A stretch of DNA of 64,000 nucleotides, from positions 186,001 to 250,000 of the forward strand of contig NZ_VJMG01000010.1 in the NCBI RefSeq assembly GCF_007004135.1, written 5' to 3'. This DNA is from Affinirhizobium straminoryzae. GTDB taxonomy: Bacteria; Pseudomonadota; Alphaproteobacteria; Rhizobiales; Rhizobiaceae. A program made the translations under genes and the position numbers. Under the pieces are notes generated by a model. That model did no database searches, had not been told where the DNA came from, and saw only the letters and a program-made list of their open reading frames with translations. Below are positions 1-8,840 of the stretch, piece by piece (the stretch's first letter is position 1; each line of letters opens with the position of its first letter).

Positions 1-1
1 C

Positions 2-1669
2 GACGGCAGTCGTCAGAACAACCGCGTCTTCCACCACAATGCCACCAACCTCATCGATCCATCCCTCCTCAAGGCAGTGGACGTTGATGCCGGCATTGCC
101 CCGGCCGATGCCGGACCGGGCGCGCTCGCGGGCTCGATCGCCTACGAGACCAAGGACGTGAAGGACCTGCTGTCCGAAGACGGTTTTGGCGGCATGGTAT
201 CGGAAACCTACAATTCGAACAGCAGAACCTTCACCACCGGCCTCGGCGGCTGGGGGATGCAGGACGGCTTCGAATTCCTGGGCTTCCTCAACTATGGCAA
301 GGGAAGCAATTACGAGGCCGGCAATGGCGCCGAGGTCCGCGGGACCGAGACCAACCTTCTGAGCGGGCTCGGCAAGTTCGCCTATGAGGCGGACAGTGGC
401 GACCGCTTCGAAATCAGCCATGAACGCGTCCGCGACGATGCGGAACGGCCCTATCGGGCAAATGCCAGCGCGGTTACCACCGGTCGCCCCTGGGAACCGC
501 TCTACCGCAACTACAAGCTCGACCGCGACAACACCGTCTTCACCTATACGGACACCACGCCGGAAGGCTGGTGGGATCCGACGATACGGCTTGCCTACAG
601 CCATAGCTCCGTCAAAACGCCGATCTTTTACAATGCCGGCGGTGGGGTTGGCGCCTCCTATGCCGGACAGGGGGAGAGCGGCAGCCTGAACGGCAAGGTC
701 GAAAACAAATTCACGCTGGAAAATGGTACTGTCGTCGCGGGTCTGGACTTCTACAGCGATCGGATCGAGCTGGATACGGCCGTCAACACCGAGGATGCCC
801 GGGAAAGGGCACGCAATGTCGGGATCTACAGCCAGGCGCGCCTGGAGCCTCTTGATGCGATGCGCCTCTCCTTTGGCGGGCGCGCCGACAAGCAGTGGTT
901 TGAAGGCACAACGGGACAGGAATGGGACCATCAGGGCCTCAGCGGCAATGCATCGGTCGAATATGATCTGACGAGCTTCCTGACGGCCAAGGCCGGTGCC
1001 TCGCATGTGTGGGCCGGCATTCCACTCGCCGAAGCCTTCATCATGAACCCGGCCTGGAACTACGGTTCGTCAGGGCCGGAGGTAACGACCGCCAACAATG
1101 TCATGGCCGGCCTCGAATTCCATCACGACGGCTACACGGCAGGGGCAAACCTCTTCCGCAACCGCATCAGTGATGCGCGCGTCGCCAAGTGGGCGTCGGC
1201 CTCAGCCAATCTGAACTATGACGTGGAAACGCACGGCTTCGAGATCAGCACCGGGTACGACTGGATCGATGGATTCATCAAGGTCAAATATGCGCATATC
1301 GAGGCCGAGATCGACGGCAAGCCGGCCGATTCCGACACCGGCAACTATCTGACCACACCGGTTGGCAATATCATCACCGTCTCGGCCGCCCACCTCTTCG
1401 CGGACTGGGGCCTGAGGATCGGGACCGACATGGAGTTCGCGCCCGAATACAAGGACGGTGCAACCACCTATGCCTCCTATCAGGTGGTCAACCTCTACAC
1501 GGAATGGAAGCCGGAACAGCTGCCGCACATGACCTTCCGCGCGGAGGTGCAGAACCTCTTCAACGAGACCTATGCGAGCCGCGCCACCTATGGCCAGGAA
1601 TTCGGCAATGTGACGCCGCTCTACGAACCGGGTCGAACCTTCCTGCTGTCAGTCAGGGCAACCTTCTGA
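2..1669 (+). CDS. TonB-dependent siderophore receptor, 5'-truncated
   Basis: This is the C-terminal 555 residues of an outer-membrane TonB-dependent receptor; the gene begins before the window and the frame is open from base 2. The first visible residues (NLIDPSLLKAVDVDAG, then a GALAGSIAYETKD stretch) look like the end of the plug domain. The rest is the alternating aromatic/polar pattern of a 22-strand beta barrel, ending in a C-terminal Phe (VRATF) as expected for BAM-inserted barrels. It would import a ferric chelate using TonB energy. The next genes on the same strand make and import a siderophore, so it is probably the receptor for that product; the substrate is inferred from context only. 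About 150 bases separate it from the next gene. Signal peptide and TonB box lie outside the window. Confidence 0.9.
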   Translation, partial: DGSRQNNRVFHHNATNLIDPSLLKAVDVDAGIAPADAGPGALAGSIAYETKDVKDLLSEDGFGGMVSETYNSNSRTFTTGLGGWGMQDGFEFLGFLNYGKGSNYEAGNGAEVRGTETNLLSGLGKFAYEADSGDRFEISHERVRDDAERPYRANASAVTTGRPWEPLYRNYKLDRDNTVFTYTDTTPEGWWDPTIRLAYSHSSVKTPIFYNAGGGVGASYAGQGESGSLNGKVENKFTLENGTVVAGLDFYSDRIELDTAVNTEDARERARNVGIYSQARLEPLDAMRLSFGGRADKQWFEGTTGQEWDHQGLSGNASVEYDLTSFLTAKAGASHVWAGIPLAEAFIMNPAWNYGSSGPEVTTANNVMAGLEFHHDGYTAGANLFRNRISDARVAKWASASANLNYDVETHGFEISTGYDWIDGFIKVKYAHIEAEIDGKPADSDTGNYLTTPVGNIITVSAAHLFADWGLRIGTDMEFAPEYKDGATTYASYQVVNLYTEWKPEQLPHMTFRAEVQNLFNETYASRATYGQEFGNVTPLYEPGRTFLLSVRATF

Positions 1670-1739
1670 CTGATCAGACCGTGCTGTGCCGGGAAACCGG
1701 CGCAGCACGCCAGCGCATCGAGCAACGAGGAAACCCCAG

Positions 1740-1820
1740 ATGAGCGACAGGCGCACCGCGCGCAACCTCCGCCTCGGGCTTTGCAGTCCCCTGTCGAAAC
1801 GGACCGGAGGATGGTCATGA
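1740..1820 (+). other. Possible 26-aa leader ORF coupled to first NIS synthetase
   Basis: A 26-codon ATG frame with a purine-rich stretch (CGAGGAAA) just upstream ends in TGA at 1818-1820. This overlaps the likely ATG of the siderophore synthetase at 1817 as ATGA, the arrangement seen between other genes in this operon. The peptide (begins MSDRRTARNL) resembles nothing I know and may not be made. It could be a coupling leader or chance. Confidence 0.25.
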
Positions 1821-3613
1821 TGCCGCGCGCACCCATGCCGGCCGCGCATGATCCGCAGGCGATCGCCGCGGCGGCGACATTCCAGAGCTTTGCCAATTGC
1901 TACATCCGCGAAATCGATCCCGGCTGCGCTACGTGCATGGCGCTCGATGGCTGCGAGCGGCACTGCCTCGACTGGTATCTCTCGGCGCAGCGGCTGCATC
2001 TGCGCGCCGTGGTCGCCGCCGACAGCCGTACCGGCCCGAAGGCCTTTGGACCGCTGTTCAGCCGCCATCCGGGCGAACGGGACTGGCAACCGATGGATCC
2101 GCTCTGGGCCATGCAATGCCTCGTACAGGATCTCGCCGAAAAGACGGCAGGAGAAAGCCGGCCCGGCGCAGGACTGGAACTGATGCTGCGGACGCTGCAA
2201 AGCTGCGCCCGGATCGCAACGCTCGCGGGACAGAGCGCCGGACGGCTGGACAACCGGCCGGAGGGTTTTCTGGAAAGCGAACAATCACTTGTCTTCGGCC
2301 ACTGGATGCATCCAACGCCAAAGAGCCTGACGGGGATGAGCGACTGGCAATCTGCGGTCTATGCACCGGAGGGTGCAGGACGTTTTGCCCTCACCTATTT
2401 CGCCGCACCGCGTGAAATGGTACGCAGCCGCTCGGTCGCCGGAAGCCTGGACGCGATCCTGCGGGAGATGGCAGCGCATCTGCTCAAGACCAGACCGATC
2501 GGAGACGGCGAGATGCTGCTGCCGATGCATCCGCTGCAGGCAGAAGCGCTACTGCTCGAGCCGCGTATCCAGGCGCTGATCGAGGCCGGACGGCTTCGTC
2601 TTCTCGGCAGCGGCGGGCTGCGCTTTACCGCCAGCTCGTCGGTGCGTACCATCGCCTCCGACGATTGCGACTGGATGCTGAAATTCTCCCTGCCGGTGAA
2701 GATCACCAATTCGCTGCGGCTGAACCGCCGGCACGAACTGGACGCCGGCGTCGCCATGGCGCGGCTCGTCGAACTGCTTGACCTTCAGACCCGACTGCCG
2801 AAACTCGGCTTCCTCAGAGATCCCGCCTACCTGACCCTCGACCTGCCCGGTGCCTGCGAAAGCGGCTTCGAGGTGATCCTGCGGGAAAACCCCTATCGCG
2901 GCGAGAAGGGCAACGGCATCGTCAGCCTGGCGGCACTGACGGCGCCCGCCCTTCCCGGTCGCCACCAGCGGCTCGCGGCATCCGTTGAGAGGATGGCCGG
3001 CTACGCCGGGATGGCGCGCACTGACGCAGCGTTCCACTGGTTTGACTGCTATCTCGATTGTGTGGCGGCGCTCGTCCGCCTCTATGACGAAACCGGCATC
3101 GCGCTCGAAGCGCACCAGCAGAACATGCTGGTCGATGTCTCCCGGGGTTGGCCTTCCAGGGTCATCTACAGGGACAGCCAGGGTTTCTACCTCTCGGAGC
3201 GGCACCGGCCGGCGCTGACAGCTGCCCTGCCCGATCTCTCGATGGTGGCCGATCTCTTTTATCCCGAGACCGAGATCCGCCGTCGCTTCGGCTATTATCT
3301 TGTCGTCAACCAGGTCTTTGCCGTGATCCATCGCATGCAGATGGAGGGGCTCGCCGATGAGACCTGCCTTCTGGCCCGCCTGCGGAACCATCTCGCCCAC
3401 CTGTCAAAGAGCCTGCGCGGCAGCGGGCTCGATTTCGTCCGCCATCTGCTTGACGACAGAACGATCACCACCAAGGCCAATCTGGGTGTGCGGGTGGCCG
3501 GCATCGATGAGCTCGAAGGCGGGGCGGGCACGGCGCTCTACCGGGACATGCCGAACCCGCTGCATCCCGCCCAGATGCAGGACACAAGGATTACCGATGC
3601 CCTTGCCTCTTGA
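1817..3613 (+). CDS. NIS siderophore synthetase, IucA/IucC family (petrobactin AsbA-like)
   Basis: A 598-aa NRPS-independent siderophore synthetase. Such enzymes adenylate a carboxylate of citrate (or a derivative) with ATP and condense it with an amine. Family signatures are visible: LLPMHPLQAEALL near residue 234, TASSSVRTI near 270, a KITNSLRLN nucleotide-site segment, and EAHQQNML near 428 followed by YRDSQGFYL. The C-terminal part has the FhuF-like helical subdomain. The frame is open from a TTG at 1781, but GGAGG at 1806-1810 lies six bases before ATG 1817, so I place the start there (ATG 1811 and 1820 are alternatives). The 3' end overlaps the next synthetase by 17 bases. Length and operon order match AsbA of the petrobactin pathway, which joins citrate to spermidine. 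The A/B assignment rests on order, not on substrate residues. Confidence 0.85.
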   Translation: MMPRAPMPAAHDPQAIAAAATFQSFANCYIREIDPGCATCMALDGCERHCLDWYLSAQRLHLRAVVAADSRTGPKAFGPLFSRHPGERDWQPMDPLWAMQCLVQDLAEKTAGESRPGAGLELMLRTLQSCARIATLAGQSAGRLDNRPEGFLESEQSLVFGHWMHPTPKSLTGMSDWQSAVYAPEGAGRFALTYFAAPREMVRSRSVAGSLDAILREMAAHLLKTRPIGDGEMLLPMHPLQAEALLLEPRIQALIEAGRLRLLGSGGLRFTASSSVRTIASDDCDWMLKFSLPVKITNSLRLNRRHELDAGVAMARLVELLDLQTRLPKLGFLRDPAYLTLDLPGACESGFEVILRENPYRGEKGNGIVSLAALTAPALPGRHQRLAASVERMAGYAGMARTDAAFHWFDCYLDCVAALVRLYDETGIALEAHQQNMLVDVSRGWPSRVIYRDSQGFYLSERHRPALTAALPDLSMVADLFYPETEIRRRFGYYLVVNQVFAVIHRMQMEGLADETCLLARLRNHLAHLSKSLRGSGLDFVRHLLDDRTITTKANLGVRVAGIDELEGGAGTALYRDMPNPLHPAQMQDTRITDALAS

Positions 3614-5321
3614 CCTGCCCGGCCGGCCGGACGAGCGCGTGCTGCGGCAGTTCGTGTCCGCCCTCCTGTTCGAAGGTCTGGCGCGGGTGGATGAACCCAG
3701 CTCAGACGACGGCATGACACTGCTTCAAATCGGTAAAGGCGAGGCACGCGCCCGGCTACGCCACGGTCCCTTTGGCCGCCCGCGCATAGCACCGGGGTCC
3801 TTTCAACTCCGCTGCCCTGAAACCCGCGCCTGGACCGGCGGCTCGCTCGACCATCTGATCCATCTCCTGCCGGCACAGGAGGCCGCGCGGCTGACACTGC
3901 TTGACGAACTCGAACGAACGGTCACATTCCTTCATCAGGACAGTGCCCTGCTGCAACCGGTCGACAGGCGCTCACTGCCCTTCGACCGGCTCGATTGCGC
4001 GCTTGCGGAGGCACATCCCTACCACCCCTGCTTCAAGTCCCGCACCGGCTTCACGCTCAAGGACAACGCGCTGTTCGGCCCGGAGGCCGCACGGCCTTTC
4101 CGGCTGCACTGGCTGGCAATCGCACGCCGGCATGTCCGCGAGGCGCTGCCGACCGATCCGGAGATCTTCTGGCGCAAGGAACTCGGCGAGGCCCATGCGG
4201 CACGCCTCTTCTCGCGCATGAGGCGCAAGGGGATCTCGCTCGACGGCCACGCTCTCGTGCCGGTTCATCCCTGGCAGTGGCGGCACCTGAAGCATGGATT
4301 GCTGGCCGACTGGATTGCCGACGGACGGGTGGCCTCGCTCGGCGAAAACGGCGATCCCTACAGGGCGACACAATCGATCCGCACGCTCGTCAACCACGCC
4401 GATCCGGCCCGTGCCCACGTGAAACTGCCGCTCGACATCGTCAACACCTCCTCACGGCGGGGACTGGAGCCGCACTCGATCGTGACGGCCCCGCATCTCA
4501 GCCGTTGGCTGGCGGCGCTCGTGGCGGGGGATCAGGATTTTCGCAGCCGGTATCGGCTGGAGGTCCTGCAGGAATATGCCGGCATCCGTGTCGATGCGCA
4601 TGGAGCGCTCGACGGCAGGCTGGGGCTGATGCTGCGTGAAAGCCCGCAGACGGCTCCGGACGAACAGGCGGTCCCCGTCAATGCGCTGATGATGATGGAG
4701 GCGGACGGCAAACCCTTCATCGCCCCGTGGATCGCCCGGCACGGGCTTCTCCCCTGGCTGAGCCGGATGCTGGAGGTGACGATCCTGCCTGTTTGGCATC
4801 TGATGGTGCATCACGGCGTAGGATTGGAAGCGCATGGCCAGAACATGATCCTGGTGCTGCGCAACGGCTGGCCGGAGCGGCTGATCCTGCGCGATTTCCA
4901 CGAGAGCGTCGAGTTCTGCCCCGCGCTGCTGCGCGTTCCGGACGCCTTGCCGGATTTTGCCGCGATCGACCCGGTCTACGATGGGGCGCCGTCGGATGCC
5001 TATTACTGGACCGACCATGCCAACGAACTGCGCGAACTGGTGATGGACTGCCTGTTCATCTACTGCCTGACGGAAATCTCGCTGCTGATCGAAACCGCCT
5101 ACGGGCTCTCAGAACGCGCCTTCTGGGATATCGTGACGAGGCTCCTCGACGGCTATGCCGCCGACTATCGCGACCAGCAGCGGCTTTGCCTCTTTGCCCA
5201 CGACCAGCCGGACATTTCAACGGAATCGCTGCTTTCCCGCAAGCTCTTCCGAGACCGCAGCCTCTATCGCCACCGGGTGCCCAATCCGCTTGGGCTCAGA
5301 GACAGGAGCGACCAGCCATGA
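3597..5321 (+). CDS. NIS siderophore synthetase, IucA/IucC family (petrobactin AsbB-like)
   Basis: The second NIS synthetase of the operon, 574 aa. Conserved motifs are VPVHPWQW near residue 220, SIRTLVNHADP near 261, a KLPLDIVNTSSRRG segment, and EAHGQNMI near 410 followed by LILRDFHESVEF. These form the ATP/carboxylate site of the IucA/IucC fold. The frame is open far upstream, but AAGGA at 3586-3590 places the start at ATG 3597, inside the end of the preceding gene. The stop overlaps the next start as ATGA (5318-5321), so translation is probably coupled. Two NIS enzymes beside an adenylation enzyme and carrier protein match the asbAB pair. AsbB-type enzymes add the second polyamine or aryl-polyamine arm to the citrate intermediate. 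The actual amine substrate cannot be read from the sequence. Confidence 0.85.
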   Translation: MPLPLDLPGRPDERVLRQFVSALLFEGLARVDEPSSDDGMTLLQIGKGEARARLRHGPFGRPRIAPGSFQLRCPETRAWTGGSLDHLIHLLPAQEAARLTLLDELERTVTFLHQDSALLQPVDRRSLPFDRLDCALAEAHPYHPCFKSRTGFTLKDNALFGPEAARPFRLHWLAIARRHVREALPTDPEIFWRKELGEAHAARLFSRMRRKGISLDGHALVPVHPWQWRHLKHGLLADWIADGRVASLGENGDPYRATQSIRTLVNHADPARAHVKLPLDIVNTSSRRGLEPHSIVTAPHLSRWLAALVAGDQDFRSRYRLEVLQEYAGIRVDAHGALDGRLGLMLRESPQTAPDEQAVPVNALMMMEADGKPFIAPWIARHGLLPWLSRMLEVTILPVWHLMVHHGVGLEAHGQNMILVLRNGWPERLILRDFHESVEFCPALLRVPDALPDFAAIDPVYDGAPSDAYYWTDHANELRELVMDCLFIYCLTEISLLIETAYGLSERAFWDIVTRLLDGYAADYRDQQRLCLFAHDQPDISTESLLSRKLFRDRSLYRHRVPNPLGLRDRSDQP

Positions 5322-6586
5322 TCCTCATCGACGGAACCTTCCACACCCGCGCCGACATCGAAAGCAAGGGCGAGGCCTTCCTCACCGCGGCCGGCATCAC
5401 CGATCGGCGGCTCAGCGTCGCGATCTGCCTTGCTGAAACCGCAGACTGGCTGGCTGCCTTCTTCGCCGTCCAGCGGCTCGGCGCCAGCATCCTGCCGCTT
5501 CTGCCGGGCACGCCGCTTGCCACCGCCCGCAAGCTTGCCAGGGAAGCAGGCTGCCACCGGCTCTATCACGGCGGGACGACGGCCGAATGGCTCGGCGACC
5601 CCACCGACGAGAGCCTCTGCGGGCGGCTGCTGCAGATGAGTTCGGGCACCACCGGCGCTGCGAAATGCGTCGCACGCGACTGGGACGACATCGAGCGGGA
5701 GCTTGAGGACTATGTCCGTTTCTTCCCCGAACCGGACGGCATGACACCCGTCGTCGCCTGCCCCACCACCCATTCCTACGGGCTGATCTGCGGACTGCTG
5801 GTCGGCCTGAAGCGCGGTCGCGTTCCGCATGTGGTGAACACGGCCAATCCCAAGCATCTGATCAGGGTGCTTGGCGACACCGAGCGGCCCATCCTCTATT
5901 CCTCGCCTGCCATGCTGCATACCCTGGCGCGGCTTCTGCCACAGGGCGAAACGCTGCATGCCGTCATGACCTCCGGCACGCTGTTGCCGGAAAGCTGGTT
6001 TTCTGCGATCCGCAAGCGCACAGAGCGCTTCTACCAGCAATATGGCTGCTCGGAAGCCGGCTGCGTCGCCATCAATACCGATCTTGTCCATCCCGCCGAG
6101 ATGGGGCGCATCCTGCCCCGCTTCTCGCTCCTCGAAAACGGCACGGCGGAACAGCCGGCGGAAATCGTGCTCGACGGACGAACGCGGATCGAGACCAGGG
6201 ATCTCGGCTATCGCCGCACCGATGGCATGCTGGTCTTCGTTTCCCGACTTGACGATACCGTGAATGTCTCGGGCCTGAACGTCTATCCGCGGGATGTCGA
6301 AGACCAGGCAATTGCCGTCGAGGACGTCACGGACGCCGTCGCCTTCCGGGTGCCCGACAGTTTTGCCGGCGAGCGGGTCGCGCTCGTCTATTCGGCCAAC
6401 CGGATCATGTCGCCAGCGGAACTGCGTGAACGGCTGATCGCCGTGCTGCAGCCGCATCAGGTGCCGATGCATCTCGTCCAGGTTCCCGAAGTTCCACGCC
6501 AGGCCAATGGCAAGATCAGCCGGCGCGAGGTCGCGCGCCGCTTTCTGAACGCAGAATTCGATCCTCGAAAGGAGTGCGCCTCGTGA
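5318..6586 (+). CDS. AMP-forming aryl-acid adenylation enzyme (petrobactin AsbC-like)
   Basis: A 422-aa member of the ANL (acyl-CoA synthetase/adenylation) superfamily. Visible motifs are the phosphate-binding loop MSSGTTGAAK near residue 106, YGCSEAG near 241 (A5-like), the hinge-region DLGYRRTDG near 294, and the C-terminal lysine motif NGKISRRE near 397. It is shorter than a standard 500-aa ligase but close to AsbC (about 412 aa), which adenylates 3,4-dihydroxybenzoate and loads it on the carrier protein AsbD. AGGAG at 5304-5308 supports the ATG at 5318, overlapping the previous stop as ATGA. The stop overlaps the next GTG as GTGA. The aryl acid used is inferred from synteny with asb; salicylate or 2,3-dihydroxybenzoate are possible alternatives. 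Confidence 0.82.
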   Translation: MILIDGTFHTRADIESKGEAFLTAAGITDRRLSVAICLAETADWLAAFFAVQRLGASILPLLPGTPLATARKLAREAGCHRLYHGGTTAEWLGDPTDESLCGRLLQMSSGTTGAAKCVARDWDDIERELEDYVRFFPEPDGMTPVVACPTTHSYGLICGLLVGLKRGRVPHVVNTANPKHLIRVLGDTERPILYSSPAMLHTLARLLPQGETLHAVMTSGTLLPESWFSAIRKRTERFYQQYGCSEAGCVAINTDLVHPAEMGRILPRFSLLENGTAEQPAEIVLDGRTRIETRDLGYRRTDGMLVFVSRLDDTVNVSGLNVYPRDVEDQAIAVEDVTDAVAFRVPDSFAGERVALVYSANRIMSPAELRERLIAVLQPHQVPMHLVQVPEVPRQANGKISRREVARRFLNAEFDPRKECAS

Positions 6587-7896
6587 CCCGAAGCGACGTC
6601 ATCAACGCCATCGCACAGGTGCTGGCCGGCCCCATGCAGCATCACCACATGCAGGATTTTTCGCCGACAGCACGCCTCAATGAGGATCTCTATCTCGATT
6701 CCGTTCTGATCCTGCAGATCTTCCTCAACCTCGAACTGGAACATGGGCTGATGGTCGATGACGACCTGATCAGCCGCAAGGACGTGGTGACGGTCGCGGA
6801 TCTTGCCGATCTCTTCCTGCCGGAGAGGGAGACGCTGTCCGCCACACCGGAGACCCCCGCCGCGCCGATGCCGGAATTCGAAGGCGGAGTGCATGGCGAG
6901 GAGTATTATGACATCAAGGTGCACTGCTTCGTCAGTTGCCTCTGCGACGGGCTGAAGCGCCGCGGCATCGACCACCGGCCCTTCTACTTCGGCATCTGGG
7001 ACGCGCCCTTCGGCATCGGTCCGCGCCATGACCTGCTCTATCACCACGAGACCGTCAGCCACGAACCGTTCCGGCTGTGGTTCGAGCGGCTCTACCGGGC
7101 GCCGGTCACCCCTTGGTACGATCCTTCCCGTTCGAAAGACGAAAACATCACAACCTTCCTCCGCCTGCTGGAGAGTCGGCGCAAGACCGAGGGCGTGATG
7201 GTCATGCTCGATCTCTTCCACCTGCCGGAACGGGAGAACAAGTTCAACCAGAACCCCTTCCCCCACTACCTGATGCCGGAAATGACCGATGACCCGGCCA
7301 TGTGGTTCATCCGTGATCCGGACTATCGCTGGGAAGGTGTCATCGAGCGCGAGAAGGTCCTGAACGCCATTGCCCAGCCGACGGTTGCGGGCGGCTATCA
7401 TTTCGACCGGGCAGCGTTCCGGCCGGCGGCAGATGCCGACGTCGCGGCCTATCTCAACGAATGCCTGATCCGCAACCGCAATCCGCTGATCGATGCGCTC
7501 CGGGATATCCTTTCTGCGCATGTTGAAGGCCGGAACGGGCTGACGCTGTCGGACCTCAGCTCCGGGCTGCGCGAACTGCCCGTGCTCGCCATCCGGAAAT
7601 ACGCCTATGAACATGGCTTTGCCTTCATCTGGCGGGCGGCGCTGCTGCCCAACAGCGAATTCGAGCACTGGTGCACCGAGATCGAGGCACTGCATCAGGA
7701 GCTGAAGAACATCCACTTTGCCGCGATGAAACTGGCCCAGACCTGCGACCAGCGGCTGATCGAGGATGTGACGCGCAGGCTCGATCGCGCCGACCGGATC
7801 GAGTTTTCCATCAAGACGCGACTCGGAGCCGCTTTCGATGCCTGGAGTGCCGGCTTCCGCGAGACACCCGCTCGGCGCCTGACGGCAGCGGGCTGA
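6583..7896 (+). CDS. Fused acyl-carrier / AsbE-like aryl-transfer protein
   Basis: A 437-aa two-part protein. Residues 1-80 form an acyl-carrier-like domain; LYLDSVLI places Ser40 at the expected phosphopantetheine attachment site. After an Ala/Pro-rich linker (about 85-100) comes a domain of roughly 330 residues beginning EYYDIKVHCFVSCLCDG. I recognise this as the AsbE type, which in petrobactin synthesis moves the carrier-bound aryl acid onto a spermidine amine. In Bacillus AsbD (carrier, about 90 aa) and AsbE (about 330 aa) are separate, so this looks like an AsbD-AsbE fusion. The start is GTG 6583, with AAAGGAG at 6568-6574 and a GTGA overlap with the preceding stop; GTG 6574 is an alternative that would sit on the Shine-Dalgarno. 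The AsbE assignment rests on my memory of the family plus gene order. Confidence 0.72.
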   Translation: MTRSDVINAIAQVLAGPMQHHHMQDFSPTARLNEDLYLDSVLILQIFLNLELEHGLMVDDDLISRKDVVTVADLADLFLPERETLSATPETPAAPMPEFEGGVHGEEYYDIKVHCFVSCLCDGLKRRGIDHRPFYFGIWDAPFGIGPRHDLLYHHETVSHEPFRLWFERLYRAPVTPWYDPSRSKDENITTFLRLLESRRKTEGVMVMLDLFHLPERENKFNQNPFPHYLMPEMTDDPAMWFIRDPDYRWEGVIEREKVLNAIAQPTVAGGYHFDRAAFRPAADADVAAYLNECLIRNRNPLIDALRDILSAHVEGRNGLTLSDLSSGLRELPVLAIRKYAYEHGFAFIWRAALLPNSEFEHWCTEIEALHQELKNIHFAAMKLAQTCDQRLIEDVTRRLDRADRIEFSIKTRLGAAFDAWSAGFRETPARRLTAAG

Positions 7897-7928
7897 ACGA
7901 TGACCATCCGACCTTCGGAGACAAGAGC

Positions 7929-8840
7929 ATGACATTTCGCCCCCTCACACGTTGCGTCCTGATGGCCGCCAGTCTCTGCCTTGCCGCCTTGCCGGCCCGT
8001 GCCCTTGATGTCGAGACCTATGCCGGCACGGTCACCGTGACAGGGACGCCGTCAAAGGTCGCCGTCTACGACATCGCCGCCCTCGACACCCTGCTGGCAA
8101 TCGGGGTGATGCCGGCCGGCATTCCGGGCAACCTCTATCTTCCCGAACTGTCGGATCTGAAAGGCAAGGCCGACGTCGTGGGCGACATCTTCGAACCCGA
8201 TCTCGAGGCGCTGAGCGCGCTGCAGCCGGATCTGGTCATCGTCGGCGGCCGCTCGTCCGGCAAGGAGAAGGAAACGTCAAGGATCGCACCGTCGCTCGAC
8301 ATGACCATGGACGGCATCGATGTGGTCGATCAGGCTCGCGAACGCGCCCGCACCTATGGCACCATCTTCGGAAGAAAGGTCCAGGCCGACAAGGCTCTTG
8401 CCGATTTCGACGCGGCACTGGCCCGTGCCAGGTCAGCAGTCCAGGGCAAGGGCAAGGCGCTGATCGTGATGACCAACGGCCCGAAGATCACCGCTTATGG
8501 CACCACGTCCCGCTTCGGCTGGGTGCACAAGGCGCTCGACCTGCCGGCAGCTGTCGAGGATGTAAAGGGCGCAACACATGGCGAGCCTGTGTCCTTCGAG
8601 TTCATCGCCAGGGCCGATCCCGACTGGCTGCTGGTGCTTGACCGGGCAGCCGCGATCGGCGCCAGGGACCAGAACGCGAAGGCAACGCTCGACAATGCGC
8701 TGGTTCATGGCACAAGAGCCTGGAAACGTGGCCAGGTGGTCTATCTGCCCTCGGCCGACTTCTATATTGCGGCCGGAGGACTGAAGGCGACGACCCGGGT
8801 GCTGGGGGCGATCGAGACCGCCTTTTCCGACAGCCAGTGA
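7929..8840 (+). CDS. Ferric-siderophore ABC transporter, substrate-binding protein (FatB/YclQ type)
   Basis: A 303-aa periplasmic binding protein of the siderophore/B12 class. The N-terminus is a cleavable signal peptide (basic MTFRPLTR, hydrophobic core, likely cut after ALPARA near residue 25). The mature part begins with a beta-strand/loop pattern typical of the family (SKVAVYDIAALDTLLAIG), followed by LQPDLVIVGGRS. GGAG at 7917-7920 gives the start at ATG 7929. It captures the ferric complex in the periplasm and hands it to the next two permeases. FatB/YclQ-type proteins include the petrobactin binders, consistent with the asb-like genes just upstream. A 32-base gap separates it from the carrier gene, and it overlaps the next gene by one to four bases, so it is in the same transcription unit. 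Confidence 0.88.
   Translation: MTFRPLTRCVLMAASLCLAALPARALDVETYAGTVTVTGTPSKVAVYDIAALDTLLAIGVMPAGIPGNLYLPELSDLKGKADVVGDIFEPDLEALSALQPDLVIVGGRSSGKEKETSRIAPSLDMTMDGIDVVDQARERARTYGTIFGRKVQADKALADFDAALARARSAVQGKGKALIVMTNGPKITAYGTTSRFGWVHKALDLPAAVEDVKGATHGEPVSFEFIARADPDWLLVLDRAAAIGARDQNAKATLDNALVHGTRAWKRGQVVYLPSADFYIAAGGLKATTRVLGAIETAFSDSQ

Noticed and set aside
6457-7935. 492-codon minus-strand frame opposite the carrier/AsbE-like gene
   Set aside because: Antisense shadow; the + strand frame carries the carrier and AsbE-like features, the operon spacing and the ribosome site.
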